Numbered from the stretch's first letter, positions 16,028-25,288 are shown. The stretch is DNA of 64,000 bases from Bacteroidales bacterium (GCA_017554325.1 JAFZIP010000006.1:1-64000), one strand, 5' to 3'. Notes: generated from the letters alone by a model not told the origin. Translations and numbers: made by a program.

Positions 16028-19000
16028 ATGAAAAGAATCATAGTAATTATTCTTCTGCAGATATTAGGAAATGCACTCTATGCTCAAAATAGCATTACGT
16101 TGACGTTTATCGGACGTAACCAGCACGATGCCTATGTGCGGTTGGAATATGTGAATATTCAGAACATGACTCGCGGTTGGTTGGATAATATATACTTTCC
16201 GGATACCGTATATACATTGACAGTGAATACAGGTGTTGACGATTATATGCTGGAAAATGAAATTCGAGTAATGCCGAATCCTTTTGAAGGGAGAACCCAG
16301 ATTAACTTGCATTCCATCCAGAAAGAGTCTGTGAAAATGATGATTTTAGATGTTTCTGGCAAAAAATATGCTGAATACTATGGAAACTTGTTGCAGGGGG
16401 ATAATCTATTCGAAGTGTCGTTGACAACCCCACAAACCTATGTGCTAACTATTCAAACATCTGAAGGATACACATTAAGTGTGAAGATGGTAAATACCGG
16501 TCATAATGCAGACAATAGGATTATTCCTATGGGAGTTGATGATTGTAAGAAAGTTGAAATAAAAAGTTCCAAATCTCATGATTTTGAGTTAGGGGATGAA
16601 ATGTGTTATACCGGTTATTGTCGGCAAGGCGATTACGTGTTAACTAGTGCTTCAATCACGCAGAATCAGTATGAAAATGAGAATGTCAAGCTGTATTTTA
16701 CAACATGCGAAATTCCTCAGTTGTCAATTTCCGGCGATGCAAGTATTTACTATGGTATGAGTACCATACTAACGGTTTCTGGCGCTGAGACTTATGTGTG
16801 GAATACAGGGGAAACGACACCCTCCATTACTGTAGCCCCAACTTCTACTACTACTTATACGGTGACTGGAACCAATGGTGGTGCGTGTTCAAATACAGAT
16901 GATTTTACTATTGTCGTGCAGCCTGTATTGCCTACAATTACCACGAATAGTGTTTCAAATATTACATATAGTACAGCAGAGTGTGGAGGAAATGTGATTG
17001 ATGATGGTGGTGCCACTGTCACCGCCCGTGGTGTCTGCTGGAGCACTAATCCTCTGCCAACAATCAATGACGAACACACTACTGATGGCTCTGGCGTAGG
17101 TGCTTTCACAAGTACGCTTACTGGACTAACGCATTCCACTTATTATTTTGTGCGTTCCTATGCCACCAATAGTGAAGGAACAGTATATGGAAACCAGGAG
17201 GTTTTTGTGACAGAAACCCCTGTCTATGGCCAGCCTTGTCCAGGTATGGAGACCATAATGGATTATGATGGCAATGTCTATAATACAGTGCGATTAGGCA
17301 CTCAATGCTGGATGGCGGAGAACCTGCGTACCACTCATTTTGCAGACGGTACAGCCATCACTTTTGATAGTAATGGAACCAATAGTATGACTGTCCCATA
17401 CTGCTATGCCCCATTTGGGGACACCAACCTCATACCTGAGTTTTCTTATTTGTACAACTGGGCTGCTGTGATGCATGGGGCAAGTTCCAGCGACTCCAAT
17501 CCTAGTGAAGTGCAGGGCATTTGTCCTACTGGATGGCATGTGCCAAGTGAAGCGGAATGGAATCAGTTGATCGATTATGTGGGGAGTAGGAGTGAGTTTT
17601 CCTGTGGCGGGCAAACGGACAATATAGCCAAGGCGTTGGCGTCAAATACGGAATGGAGTGCCAGTACAGTAGATTGTGCTGTAGGGTATAATCAGATTTT
17701 CAATAACATTACTGGCTTTTCAGCACTTCCCGCAGGTGGCTTCTTCAATTTAGGTTACACGACATCCTTTGATGCCTGCTTTTGGAGCTCGACTTTTTTT
17801 GCCGGAAACCAAGCACGGTTTGCCCATATTAAATACAATCTTCCCGGTGTGAATTTGACGGTGTGCGATGCCCTCAATGGATTTTCCGTTCGTTGTCTCA
17901 GTGACTCGGTTTTCGTGGTAGGTCGGCCGTGCCCCGGTATGGAGACCGTATCTGATATTGATGGTAATGTTTACAATACAGTGCAGATAGGCACCCAGTG
18001 TTGGATGAAGGAAAATCTGCGCACTACACATTATGCCGATGGAACAGCAATTGCCGCAGGATTATCGTCCAGTAACACAGCATCCTACCGTTATGCACCG
18101 AACAACAGTGAAAGCGAGGTTTCAGAATATGGCTATTTATACACTTGGCGTGCGGTTGTGCGTAACGATATCAATCAGTCTAATGAGAATATACCTAGCG
18201 GTGTGCAGGGAGTGTGTCCTACAGGTTGGCATGTTCCAAGTGATGCAGAATGGCTGTATCTGGCAAATTATGTAAGCTATCAGAGCGGCTATGCATGCGG
18301 CGGATATAGTGGTAATAATGGGAAAGCATTGGCAGCATCTACAGATTGGAGCACAAGTGCTAATTCATGTGCCGTGGGTAACATTTTGGTATTGAATAAT
18401 GCTACAGGCTTTTCTGCAAAGCCTGCAGGTTCTTTTTTTAACGATTACTATAATCATCATAACTATCAAGATTTCGGCAGTGTAGCATATTTCTGGAGTA
18501 GCACTCCATACTGGGAGTTGGTTAGCAAGTGTCAGATTTTAGGTTTTGATGATACCCAAATAAACTCTGACGATCAATTCAATGGTTGTGGTTTTTCGGT
18601 ACGTTGTGTGCTTGATCCTGAAATTATCAATATTGATACATCGTATGGACAACCATGTTCCGGAACGGATCCCCTAATGGATTACGATGGGAATGAGTAC
18701 CGCACAGTGCAGATAGGTAGCCAGTGCTGGATGGCCGAGAACCTACGTACCACACATTATTCAGATGGTACTGTTATTCCGTTTGATAGCACTTTCGAAG
18801 GGAGTTATACTACTCCATTAAGGCATATCCCTAATGACTATTTACCCTATGTACCAGTATATGGGTATTTGTACAATAGAAGAGCCGTGACACGAGGTGC
18901 GAGTAGCACCAATGCCAATCCCAGTGGAGTTCAAGGTATTTGTCCCGATGGCTGGCATGTGCCAAGCAATGCCGAATGGGTTCAGTTGGGTAACTATGTG

Positions 19001-19321
19001 ACCAGCCAAAGCGGATATGCTTGCAATAATGGCAATGCGAAAGCATTAGCAAGTAGAATGGGCTGGAACTGGTCTTCAGGGACATGTCACCCGGGAAATA
19101 ATCCTACTGCAAACAATGCTACGGGCTTTTCTGCCCTTCCTGCTGGTGTGTACGTAGGTAGTACTCGTTATTTCGGCAAAGAAGCGAGATTTTGGACTAC
19201 AACAACCAACAGTAGTTCAGGGACAGCGTATTTTTATCGAATAAGTTTTAATTCTACTGTATTAAATAGTGCTGTTGATTTTCAAGATGAGGGATATTCC
19301 GTTCGTTGTGTTCGTAACTAA
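16028..19321 (+). CDS. Large secreted protein with three FISUMP domains
   Basis: The ATG at 16028 starts a signal peptide (MKRIIVIILLQILGNALYAQ); the protein is 1097 residues. In order: a region at about 75-165 that resembles a type IX secretion sorting domain (VMPNPFEGRTQINL, then LDVSGKK), which is unusual because such domains are normally C-terminal; an Ig/PKD-like segment at about 230-300; an Fn3-like segment (ARGVCWSTNPLPT) at about 300-395; and three FISUMP repeats starting near 400, 632 and 873. Each FISUMP repeat has DGNxYxTVxxGxQCWMxENLRTTH, then CPTGWHVPSxAEW, and ends in FSVRC. It is probably on the cell surface. FISUMP domains have a lectin-like fold, so binding to polymers or host glycans is plausible. 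Confidence 0.88.
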   Translation: MKRIIVIILLQILGNALYAQNSITLTFIGRNQHDAYVRLEYVNIQNMTRGWLDNIYFPDTVYTLTVNTGVDDYMLENEIRVMPNPFEGRTQINLHSIQKESVKMMILDVSGKKYAEYYGNLLQGDNLFEVSLTTPQTYVLTIQTSEGYTLSVKMVNTGHNADNRIIPMGVDDCKKVEIKSSKSHDFELGDEMCYTGYCRQGDYVLTSASITQNQYENENVKLYFTTCEIPQLSISGDASIYYGMSTILTVSGAETYVWNTGETTPSITVAPTSTTTYTVTGTNGGACSNTDDFTIVVQPVLPTITTNSVSNITYSTAECGGNVIDDGGATVTARGVCWSTNPLPTINDEHTTDGSGVGAFTSTLTGLTHSTYYFVRSYATNSEGTVYGNQEVFVTETPVYGQPCPGMETIMDYDGNVYNTVRLGTQCWMAENLRTTHFADGTAITFDSNGTNSMTVPYCYAPFGDTNLIPEFSYLYNWAAVMHGASSSDSNPSEVQGICPTGWHVPSEAEWNQLIDYVGSRSEFSCGGQTDNIAKALASNTEWSASTVDCAVGYNQIFNNITGFSALPAGGFFNLGYTTSFDACFWSSTFFAGNQARFAHIKYNLPGVNLTVCDALNGFSVRCLSDSVFVVGRPCPGMETVSDIDGNVYNTVQIGTQCWMKENLRTTHYADGTAIAAGLSSSNTASYRYAPNNSESEVSEYGYLYTWRAVVRNDINQSNENIPSGVQGVCPTGWHVPSDAEWLYLANYVSYQSGYACGGYSGNNGKALAASTDWSTSANSCAVGNILVLNNATGFSAKPAGSFFNDYYNHHNYQDFGSVAYFWSSTPYWELVSKCQILGFDDTQINSDDQFNGCGFSVRCVLDPEIINIDTSYGQPCSGTDPLMDYDGNEYRTVQIGSQCWMAENLRTTHYSDGTVIPFDSTFEGSYTTPLRHIPNDYLPYVPVYGYLYNRRAVTRGASSTNANPSGVQGICPDGWHVPSNAEWVQLGNYVTSQSGYACNNGNAKALASRMGWNWSSGTCHPGNNPTANNATGFSALPAGVYVGSTRYFGKEARFWTTTTNSSSGTAYFYRISFNSTVLNSAVDFQDEGYSVRCVRN

Positions 19322-19388
19322 AATGTTTCGAAACAAATCACTCTTTGAGTTGTTAAAACGATTGTGTTAAGAGTTTGTCTGAAAAACA

Positions 19389-19418
19389 AAACAGGCGACC
19401 CTTTCGGGCCGCCTGTTT
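19389..19418. terminator. Bidirectional hairpin between convergent genes
   Basis: AAACAGGC (19389-19396) pairs with GCCTGTTT (19411-19418), with an inner GACCC/GGGCC part and a TTTC loop. It lies between the end of the FISUMP gene and the end of the oxidoreductase operon. Confidence 0.8.
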
Positions 19419-19436
19419 CCATAACCGGAAAACCGA

Positions 19437-19988
19437 TTATAAGGTGTGATACGGTTTGAGAATACCCTTGCCGATCTCCACAGCTTCCTCGTTTTTCGGA
19501 ATAAGGTGGTGGTGACGCTCTGGCAGGGATTTCTGCAATCCCTTGTGCAACATTTCCGGTGTCACAAGCGGTTTCACTGCGAGGAAGCCGCCCAGCACGA
19601 TCATGTTGAACAATTTGGCAATACCCAACTCGTTGGCCTTGTCGGCGGCAGCAACTTGGTAGATGTTGATGTCTTTACGAGTAGGATGGTTGGTTATACC
19701 GTTCGGGTCATAAATCAACAGACCGCCAGGTTTCACTGAGGACTCGAATTTGTCCATGGACTGCTGATTCAGGATGATGGCGGTGTCGAACTGGTTGAGA
19801 TAAGGAGAGCAAATACGCTCGTCGCTTAAAATAACGGTTACGTTGGACGTACCACCACGCATTTCAGGACCGTAGGATGGAAGCCAGCTGACCTCCTTGT
19901 CTTGCATAATGCCGGCGTATGCCAGGATCTTACCCATTGAGAGCACACCTTGACCGCCGAAGCCTGCTATAATTATTTCTTCTGTCAT
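19437..19988 (-). CDS. 2-oxoacid:ferredoxin oxidoreductase, gamma subunit
   Basis: This 183-residue subunit has the family signature IIIAGFGGQGVLSMGKILAYAG at its N-terminus and PSYGPEMRGGTSNV further on. It is the last gene of a delta-alpha-beta-gamma operon. The complex oxidatively decarboxylates a 2-oxoacid (2-oxoglutarate or branched-chain 2-oxoacids) to the acyl-CoA and reduces ferredoxin, a strictly anaerobic-type reaction. Substrate specificity cannot be fixed from sequence alone. Confidence 0.9.
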   Translation of the reverse strand: MTEEIIIAGFGGQGVLSMGKILAYAGIMQDKEVSWLPSYGPEMRGGTSNVTVILSDERICSPYLNQFDTAIILNQQSMDKFESSVKPGGLLIYDPNGITNHPTRKDINIYQVAAADKANELGIAKLFNMIVLGGFLAVKPLVTPEMLHKGLQKSLPERHHHLIPKNEEAVEIGKGILKPYHTL

Positions 19989-20009
19989 GTCTTTGTGAAT
20001 TTTAGGTTA

Positions 20010-20852
20010 TTATTTTTTTCTCAATGAGAAGATGGTCTCATTCGGTTGATCGAATGTGCCGACTCTCTCGATGAATTTGGGATCGAACTTGCCATCGACT
20101 TTCATGTCACCCAGCGGGAAGTATTTGAGGGTGTTCTCTTCCATCCATTGGTTGGCTTGCACCGGAGTCATCTTCCAACCGGAGTTACAGTTGGAGGTCA
20201 CTTCCACGAAGGAAACGCCCTTGTTGAGCTTCTGGTTTTCGAAGGCCATGCGGATGGCTTTCTTGCACTTGCGTGCCAGAGCGGGTGTATAGACAGCCTG
20301 GCGGGTCACGAAGTAGGTGCCGGGCAGCTGGGCCAGCATTTCGGTGAGACGCATGGTGTGTCCCATAACCTTCGGGTCACGGCCGTAAGGACAAGTCACA
20401 GTCTCCATACCCTCGAGGGTGGTGGGAGCCATCTGACCGCCGGTCATACCGTAGATACCGTTGTTGATGAAAATCATGGTGATGTTCTCGCCACGGTTGC
20501 AGGCGTGCATTACCTCTGCACAACCGATAGAGGCCAAGTCGCCGTCTCCCTGATAGGAGAACACGAAGGTCTCGGGGCGGAGACGCTTGATGGCGGATGC
20601 GCACGCGGGAGCGCGGCCGTGAGCGGCTTCCACGAAGTCCACGTCAAAATAGTTGTATGCCAACACAGAACAGCCGACCGGGGAGATACCGATGACATTG
20701 TTCTGGATGCCCATTTCCTCAATCACTTCAGCGATGATTCTGTGAACGACGCCGTGACCGCAACCTGGGCAATAGTGCATCGTTGCATCCGTGAGAACCG
20801 GAGTGCGTTTGTACACTAAATTTTCGGGTTTGATTATATCTTCTCTTGTCAT
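20010..20852 (-). CDS. 2-oxoacid:ferredoxin oxidoreductase, beta (TPP-binding) subunit
   Basis: This 280-residue subunit binds thiamine pyrophosphate. CPGCGHG near residue 28 and the diphosphate motif GDGDLASIG...NNGIYGMTGGQ near 101-139 are present. It lies 18 bp after the alpha gene and 21 bp before gamma, so one transcript is likely. The small size and separate subunits fit the Kor/Vor class and not the fused pyruvate enzyme. Confidence 0.92.
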   Translation of the reverse strand: MTREDIIKPENLVYKRTPVLTDATMHYCPGCGHGVVHRIIAEVIEEMGIQNNVIGISPVGCSVLAYNYFDVDFVEAAHGRAPACASAIKRLRPETFVFSYQGDGDLASIGCAEVMHACNRGENITMIFINNGIYGMTGGQMAPTTLEGMETVTCPYGRDPKVMGHTMRLTEMLAQLPGTYFVTRQAVYTPALARKCKKAIRMAFENQKLNKGVSFVEVTSNCNSGWKMTPVQANQWMEENTLKYFPLGDMKVDGKFDPKFIERVGTFDQPNETIFSLRKK

Positions 20853-20870
20853 AATTTCAAATACATTAAA

Positions 20871-21965
20871 TTATTTAATCATTTTTTTCAAAGCGTCCAG
20901 AATCTCGACAGGAGTCGGGATGACACCGCCGTAACGGCCGAAGTGCTCAACAGGCACGTTGCAGCCGACAGCCAGCTTCACGTCTTCGATCATTTGGCCG
21001 GCGTTCATCTCCACGCTGAGGATCTTCTTCATGCGACCACCGATTTCGGCGACTGCTTTCGTCGGGAACGGCCACAGGGTGATGGGGCGCACCAAACCGA
21101 CCTTGATGCCTTCGGCGCGGGCCAGCTCGATGGACTTCATACAGATACGGGCTGCGGAGCCGTAAGCGACGAACAGATACTCGGCATCATCGCATTGGAT
21201 GGCCTCATAACGGGCGTCTTCCTCTTCGCATTTTCTGTATTTGGCCTGGATTCTGTCGTTGATAGCCTCTTGCTTGAGAGCTTCAAGTTCAAGAGAAGTG
21301 ACAATTCTGTGTTTGCCTGTAGAACGATGTCCTGTGGCAGCCCACGGACAGGTCTGCTCAATATATTCATCCGTCCAGCGCGGTTTGTAGTCGTCAACCA
21401 TGACTTTCTCCATCACCTGGCCGATGACACCATCGGAGAGGATGGCGACGGGGTTTCTGTATTTGAATGCCAAGTCGAAACCGAGTTCTACGAAGTCGTA
21501 CATTTCCTGCACGGAAGCGGGAGCCAGCGTGATCAGACGATAGTCGCCGTGGCCGCCGCCCTTGGTGGTCTGGAAATAGTCAGACTGGGAAGGTTGGATA
21601 GTACCGAGGCCTGGGCCGCCGCGCACCACGTTCACGCACAAAGCGGGAAGCTCAGCACCTGCGATGTAGGACAAACCTTCCTGCATCAGGGAGAAACCGG
21701 GAGAAGAGGAGGAGGTCATGACGCGCTTGCCAGTGGAGGCGCCTGCATAAACCATGTTGATGGATGCCAGCTCGCTCTCAGCTTGCAGCACAGCCATGCC
21801 GGTGTAGGCCGGGGAGTTAGGGTCGTATGGTCTTTCAGCCATAAGGTGCTCCAGCACCTCAGATTGCGGCGTAATGGGATAGCCGAAGTAGCCGTCGCAA
21901 CCACAGCGTATAGCTGCTTCTGCAATGGCCTGGTTTCCCTTCATTAATACTAATTCTTTTGCCAT
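20871..21965 (-). CDS. 2-oxoacid:ferredoxin oxidoreductase, alpha subunit (VorB/KorA type)
   Basis: This 364-residue subunit begins MAKELVLMKGNQAIAEAA and contains GYPITPQSEV, TSSSSPGFSLMQEG and VVRGGPGLGTIQPSQSDYF, all typical of the alpha chain of ketoisovalerate or 2-oxoglutarate ferredoxin oxidoreductases. It is 51 bp downstream of the ferredoxin-like delta gene. Related proteins are usually named VorB, but a 2-oxoglutarate enzyme remains possible. Confidence 0.92.
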   Translation of the reverse strand: MAKELVLMKGNQAIAEAAIRCGCDGYFGYPITPQSEVLEHLMAERPYDPNSPAYTGMAVLQAESELASINMVYAGASTGKRVMTSSSSPGFSLMQEGLSYIAGAELPALCVNVVRGGPGLGTIQPSQSDYFQTTKGGGHGDYRLITLAPASVQEMYDFVELGFDLAFKYRNPVAILSDGVIGQVMEKVMVDDYKPRWTDEYIEQTCPWAATGHRSTGKHRIVTSLELEALKQEAINDRIQAKYRKCEEEDARYEAIQCDDAEYLFVAYGSAARICMKSIELARAEGIKVGLVRPITLWPFPTKAVAEIGGRMKKILSVEMNAGQMIEDVKLAVGCNVPVEHFGRYGGVIPTPVEILDALKKMIK

Positions 21966-22016
21966 TTTGATAGTGTTTTTAATTAATTGTTGTTTGAATT
22001 CTACGATTGGATGGGA

Positions 22017-22247
22017 TTAGTCAACTTTGGCACGATATACTTCGATTACGCCGTCCGGACAGATCACTGCACAGCTTGCACAGCCGATGCAGGCATCCTC
22101 GTTGACCATCTCCAAATAGTTGTAACCCTTTGCGTTCACTTTCTTGGAAAGCGCGATGCAGGCGGGTTTCTGCGGACATCCGGTTATGCAGACCGCACAA
22201 CCCTTACACTTTTCAGTGTCAATGATTAAAGCTCCTTTAAATGCCAT
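22017..22247 (-). CDS. 2-oxoacid:ferredoxin oxidoreductase, delta (4Fe-4S ferredoxin) subunit
   Basis: This 76-residue protein is a two-cluster ferredoxin: CKGCAVCITGCPQKPAC and CIGCASCAVICP. It is the first gene of the oxidoreductase operon and passes electrons from the TPP site to free ferredoxin. A -7 promoter element lies about 70 bp upstream. Confidence 0.93.
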   Translation of the reverse strand: MAFKGALIIDTEKCKGCAVCITGCPQKPACIALSKKVNAKGYNYLEMVNEDACIGCASCAVICPDGVIEVYRAKVD

Positions 22248-22314
22248 AATTTTGTGATTTAACTAGTTATTAATTATGTTGTTGTTTGTTGTTGTAGCTT
22301 TTTTATAAGGCTGG

Positions 22315-22322
22315 CAAATGTA
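22315..22322 (-). promoter_or_regulatory. -7 promoter element TACATTTG (oxidoreductase operon)
   Basis: The minus strand reads TACATTTG about 70 bp upstream of the delta subunit start; no spaced -33 TTG was found. Confidence 0.45.
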
Positions 22323-22405
22323 CGAAATTTTTTCTGATTACTATATTTTTATTATGATATGTGAAAAAAATATTTTGAAACACTCCTGTGAATGGAAAAA
22401 AAGTG

Positions 22406-22413
22406 TATTTTTG
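22406..22413 (+). promoter_or_regulatory. -7 promoter element TATTTTTG (tRNA-Ala)
   Basis: TATTTTTG lies 16 bp upstream of the mature tRNA 5' end, the right distance for a short precursor leader. Confidence 0.6.
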
Positions 22414-22428
22414 CAGCCGTTAACAGAT

Positions 22429-22502
22429 GGGGCATTAGCTCAGTTGGCTAGAGTGTCTGACTGGCAGTCAGGAGGTCACGGGTCCGACTCCCGTATGCTC
22501 CA
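22429..22502 (+). tRNA. tRNA-Ala (anticodon GGC)
   Basis: The acceptor stem GGGGCAT pairs with ATGCTCC (one G-T pair), discriminator base A at 22502, CCA not encoded. The anticodon loop is CTGGCAG, giving GGC, which reads GCC alanine codons. The T arm contains GGTCCGACTCC. The cloverleaf is complete. Confidence 0.93.
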
Positions 22503-22509
22503 CAAAACG

Positions 22510-22537
22510 AAACGCTTGCAAGTGATTGTGAGCGTTT
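22510..22537 (+). terminator. Intrinsic terminator after tRNA-Ala
   Basis: AAACGCT pairs with AGCGTTT, with four further pairs including two wobbles inside, followed by a run of T. Confidence 0.75.
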
Positions 22538-22617
22538 TTTTTATATGGCAATGATATGGATGTTGGCCTATTGAAACCACAACACTTATTTTCCTTAATA
22601 TTACCAACAAAAAAAAA

Positions 22618-22635
22618 CACCTGCAAACGCAAGTG
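22618..22635 (-). terminator. Intrinsic terminator after tRNA-Val
   Basis: On the minus strand CACTTGC and GCAGGTG pair around a GTTT loop (one G-T pair) and are followed by about ten T residues. Confidence 0.75.
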
Positions 22636-22645
22636 CTTTTTGTCT

Positions 22646-22723
22646 TGGTGGGAACAACAAGATTCGAACTTGTGACCCCCTGCTTGTAAGGCAGGTGCTC
22701 TGAACCAGCTGAGCTATGCTCCC
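22646..22723 (-). tRNA. tRNA-Val (anticodon TAC)
   Basis: The acceptor stem GGGAGCA pairs with TGTTCCC (one G-T pair), discriminator A, with CCA encoded at 22648-22646. The anticodon stem CCTGC/GCAGG encloses CTTACAA, giving TAC for valine. Confidence 0.93.
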
Positions 22724-22739
22724 GTGCTGTAAAGCGGTG

Positions 22740-22747
22740 CAAAGATA
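22740..22747 (-). promoter_or_regulatory. -7 promoter element TATCTTTG (tRNA-Val)
   Basis: The minus-strand TATCTTTG lies 17 bp upstream of the tRNA 5' end. Confidence 0.6.
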
Positions 22748-22810
22748 CTTTTTTTTCTTTGATATACGCACCCCTTGTGTAAATTTCTGTACTATTTGAT
22801 TATTAGGGTG

Positions 22811-23404
22811 TTATAACTGAACGCCAGCGCAGATGTTGATGTATTGCGGATGTTTACCCTCCTTGTTTTGGAAGAATTTTTGGATGGAGTAACGATAATT
22901 GACACCTAATACGATAGGCCCGAACTTCAAATCGAATCCAGTCGTGAACAATACAGGATTGGTCGTCAGATTCCGCATACTGTAACCGATGTTGTTGTCC
23001 TTCACCTTGACAAGTGGCTGATAAATGATGCCAGCGTAGGGCAGGAAAGTCACTGCTTTGCTCAGCGGAACATTCCCCACCACCTTCACGGGGATTTGCA
23101 GGTGGTGCATCGTGACGCGCTCATCGCGAAACAGGGCAGAAGTGTCGGAAATCATATAGTCGAAATCACATTTGTAAAAGGTGTAGCCAAAGCCGATTTC
23201 GCCATAGACATACTTGCCAGCACGGAAAAAGATGCCGAAGTCCGCATTGCGCAAGCCGCTCAGATAGTCGCCGTCGATTGAATATTGCCGTTCAACCGGA
23301 AAACTGGTGCCGATTTTGAAACCATACTGATACCATTTCTGGGCGGAGACAGAAGCAATACTCATTGCCAACAGGGCAATCAATAAAACCTTTTTCATAT
23401 TCAT
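22811..23404 (-). CDS. Outer-membrane beta-barrel protein
   Basis: This 197-residue protein has a signal peptide (MKKVLLIALLAMSIASVSAQ) and alternating hydrophobic strands ending in an aromatic/hydrophobic C-terminus (YINICAGVQL). This fits the small outer-membrane beta-barrel (OmpA/PorT-like) fold of Bacteroidota. Its ATG overlaps the pth stop codon (TAATG), so it is the last gene of the pth operon; a second in-frame ATG two codons on is an equally good start. The function is unknown. Confidence 0.8.
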   Translation of the reverse strand: MNMKKVLLIALLAMSIASVSAQKWYQYGFKIGTSFPVERQYSIDGDYLSGLRNADFGIFFRAGKYVYGEIGFGYTFYKCDFDYMISDTSALFRDERVTMHHLQIPVKVVGNVPLSKAVTFLPYAGIIYQPLVKVKDNNIGYSMRNLTTNPVLFTTGFDLKFGPIVLGVNYRYSIQKFFQNKEGKHPQYINICAGVQL

Positions 23405-24030
23405 TATTCTTTATTTTCCTCTTCTTGTACTTTTTCTTTTTGTTCTTTAGCCAGGTTGTTCTGAGTGTTGAACTGGTTCATCGTGCGTTGTAATCCGGCC
23501 GTGGCAAATGATAGGCACGCTTCGGCGGCTTTCTCGATGCAAGGCTCAACGAGCTTGAGCTCCTCGCTGTCAAAGCGCCCTAGCACGTAGTCGATCTGGT
23601 AGCCTTGCGCGAAGTTCTTGCCGATGCCACAGCGCAAGCGCGGGAAGTTGGCGTGCCCCAGCATCTCGATGATGTTGTTAAGCCCGTTGTGCGAACCGCC
23701 ACCACCCTTGGGCTTGATCTTGAAACCGCCCACAGGCAAATCCAGGTCGTCGCAGATCACCAGACAGTGGTCGGCGGGCACGTCCTCGGCAGTGAGCCAG
23801 TATTTGACCGCCTTGCCACTCAGGTTCATGTAGGTGGTGGGCATCAGTATCACCAGGGTACGGCCCTTGTACATGGCACGCGCTACGTAGGCTAACTTGT
23901 CCGTCTTGAACTCCGCGCCCAACTTCTTCGCCAGCGTGTTCACCACCTCAAAACCGTAGTTGTGCCGTGTGCCAGCGTATTTCTGCTCGGCATTGCCCAA
24001 TCCTACTATTAAATACTTCTTTTCATTCAT
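23404..24030 (-). CDS. pth: Peptidyl-tRNA hydrolase
   Basis: This 208-residue enzyme recycles tRNA from peptidyl-tRNA that drops off ribosomes. LIVGLGNAEQKYAGTRHNYGF at the N-terminus contains the catalytic histidine in TRHN, and PTTYMNLSGKAV and GGGGSHNGL follow. The C-terminus has an extra Lys/Glu-rich tail of about 20 residues. It overlaps the rsmD gene by 8 bp. Confidence 0.96.
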   Translation of the reverse strand: MNEKKYLIVGLGNAEQKYAGTRHNYGFEVVNTLAKKLGAEFKTDKLAYVARAMYKGRTLVILMPTTYMNLSGKAVKYWLTAEDVPADHCLVICDDLDLPVGGFKIKPKGGGGSHNGLNNIIEMLGHANFPRLRCGIGKNFAQGYQIDYVLGRFDSEELKLVEPCIEKAAEACLSFATAGLQRTMNQFNTQNNLAKEQKEKVQEEENKE

Positions 24031-24592
24031 CGGTGGCCTCCTTTCCTTCTTCTTCCGTCATGTTGACAAAGAAGCTGAAATTGACCTTGCCGTAGTTGCG
24101 GTGCTGATAGAAATGCTCGTTTTCGGAGAAATCATGCTCGCGCGAGTGCTCCAGCACCAGCCATCCGTCCGGGTTCAGTAGCTCATTGGCAAAGACATTT
24201 TGGATGATCTTATCGATGTTTTCCATCTGATAAGGAGGATCCGCAAAGATGATGTCGAATTTCTGCCGGCAAGCGGCTGTGTAGGCGAAGGCATCCTGAC
24301 GGATCACCGCCACATTCTGATATTGGAGCTTCTCTGTTGTTTTTTTGATGAAGTTCGTGCAACGTTGGTCGGAATCAATCGCGATGACGGACACAGCGCC
24401 GCGCGAAGCAAACTCGTATGTGAGGTTGCCTGTGCCCGAGAACAGATCCAGTACCTTCACGCGGTCAAAATAAAAGTAGTTGTTCAGGATGTTGAACAGA
24501 CTCTCTTTCCCCATGTCCGTGGTCGGTCTTACCGGCAGGTTGTCGGGTGCAATGATCTGCCGTCCTCTGTTTTTGCCGCTGATGATTCTCAT
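24023..24592 (-). CDS. rsmD: 16S rRNA (guanine966-N2)-methyltransferase
   Basis: This 189-residue protein has the RsmD pattern: MRIISGKNRGRQI at the start, RPTTDMGKESLFN, the SAM-binding motif VLDLFSGTGNL and the catalytic FADPPY. It methylates G966 of 16S rRNA. It lies 4 bp after the DUF3822 gene, a common pairing in this phylum. Confidence 0.95.
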   Translation of the reverse strand: MRIISGKNRGRQIIAPDNLPVRPTTDMGKESLFNILNNYFYFDRVKVLDLFSGTGNLTYEFASRGAVSVIAIDSDQRCTNFIKKTTEKLQYQNVAVIRQDAFAYTAACRQKFDIIFADPPYQMENIDKIIQNVFANELLNPDGWLVLEHSREHDFSENEHFYQHRNYGKVNFSFFVNMTEEEGKEATDE

Positions 24593-24596
24593 AATG

Positions 24597-25283
24597 CTAC
24601 AGGATTACGACGTTCTGATGGTATTTTTTCAACAAGTCGTTGAGTTTTCTATTGTTGTCGTTGAAATAATGCACGAAAAGAGTGGGGGAGGCGAGCCCGA
24701 ACTGTTGCATGCTGTTCAAGGTGTAGTACAGGATGTCCACGTTCTCGGTGCGGGTGAGCCGGTTCACGAAGGAGGGTTCGCCGCCGTGCAAGGCCAACAC
24801 ATCCACATAATGTTCGTTGATGGACAGCAGCACAGCCTCTTTTTCACCTTTTTCAATCAGGAAACGGTACAGCAAGGTGCCTTCACTGGTGAAATGCGGG
24901 ATGCACGGCAACTGGTTGACAGTCGAGTACACATTCTGCGAGAGGAAATAGAGGGAACGGTAATGTCCCAACTGGTCGCTGAAATGCTGGCCATAGTGCG
25001 TGAGGTCGAACTGCATGCATAGATACTCCTTTGCTTTGCTGTCGTCGTAGATCACGTCGGGCACGAGCATGGGCACGTGCGTGCCCACGATGATGTCAAT
25101 CGGTTCCATGCTGGCAGCATCCATTCCGAAGAACTCGGGAGCTTTGGTGGTTAACAATACGTTTTCTCCGGCAGGATAGTCGTTCCGCACCATCTTGCCA
25201 TTCTCACTTTGCTTAAAAAGTGAAAATCCATCCGGGGTCAGCCGAATGGATTTTTTATAGTAAGTAGATATAAATGTGTCCAT
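24597..25283 (-). CDS. DUF3822 family protein
   Basis: I took the ATG at 25283 (MDTFISTYYKKS), giving 228 residues; the upstream TTG overlaps the preceding gene. The sequence fits DUF3822, an actin-fold-like family of unknown function restricted to Bacteroidota and usually encoded next to rsmD, as here. No signal peptide or membrane segment is visible. Confidence 0.82.
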   Translation of the reverse strand: MDTFISTYYKKSIRLTPDGFSLFKQSENGKMVRNDYPAGENVLLTTKAPEFFGMDAASMEPIDIIVGTHVPMLVPDVIYDDSKAKEYLCMQFDLTHYGQHFSDQLGHYRSLYFLSQNVYSTVNQLPCIPHFTSEGTLLYRFLIEKGEKEAVLLSINEHYVDVLALHGGEPSFVNRLTRTENVDILYYTLNSMQQFGLASPTLFVHYFNDNNRKLNDLLKKYHQNVVIL

Positions 25284-25288
25284 TGTGA

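Noticed and set aside
20046..20819. 257-codon plus-strand frame opposite the oxidoreductase beta subunit
   Set aside because: Antisense shadow with a His/Val-rich product and no motifs.
20943..21947. 334-codon plus-strand frame opposite the oxidoreductase alpha subunit
   Set aside because: Antisense shadow; the minus-strand gene is well supported by motifs and operon context.
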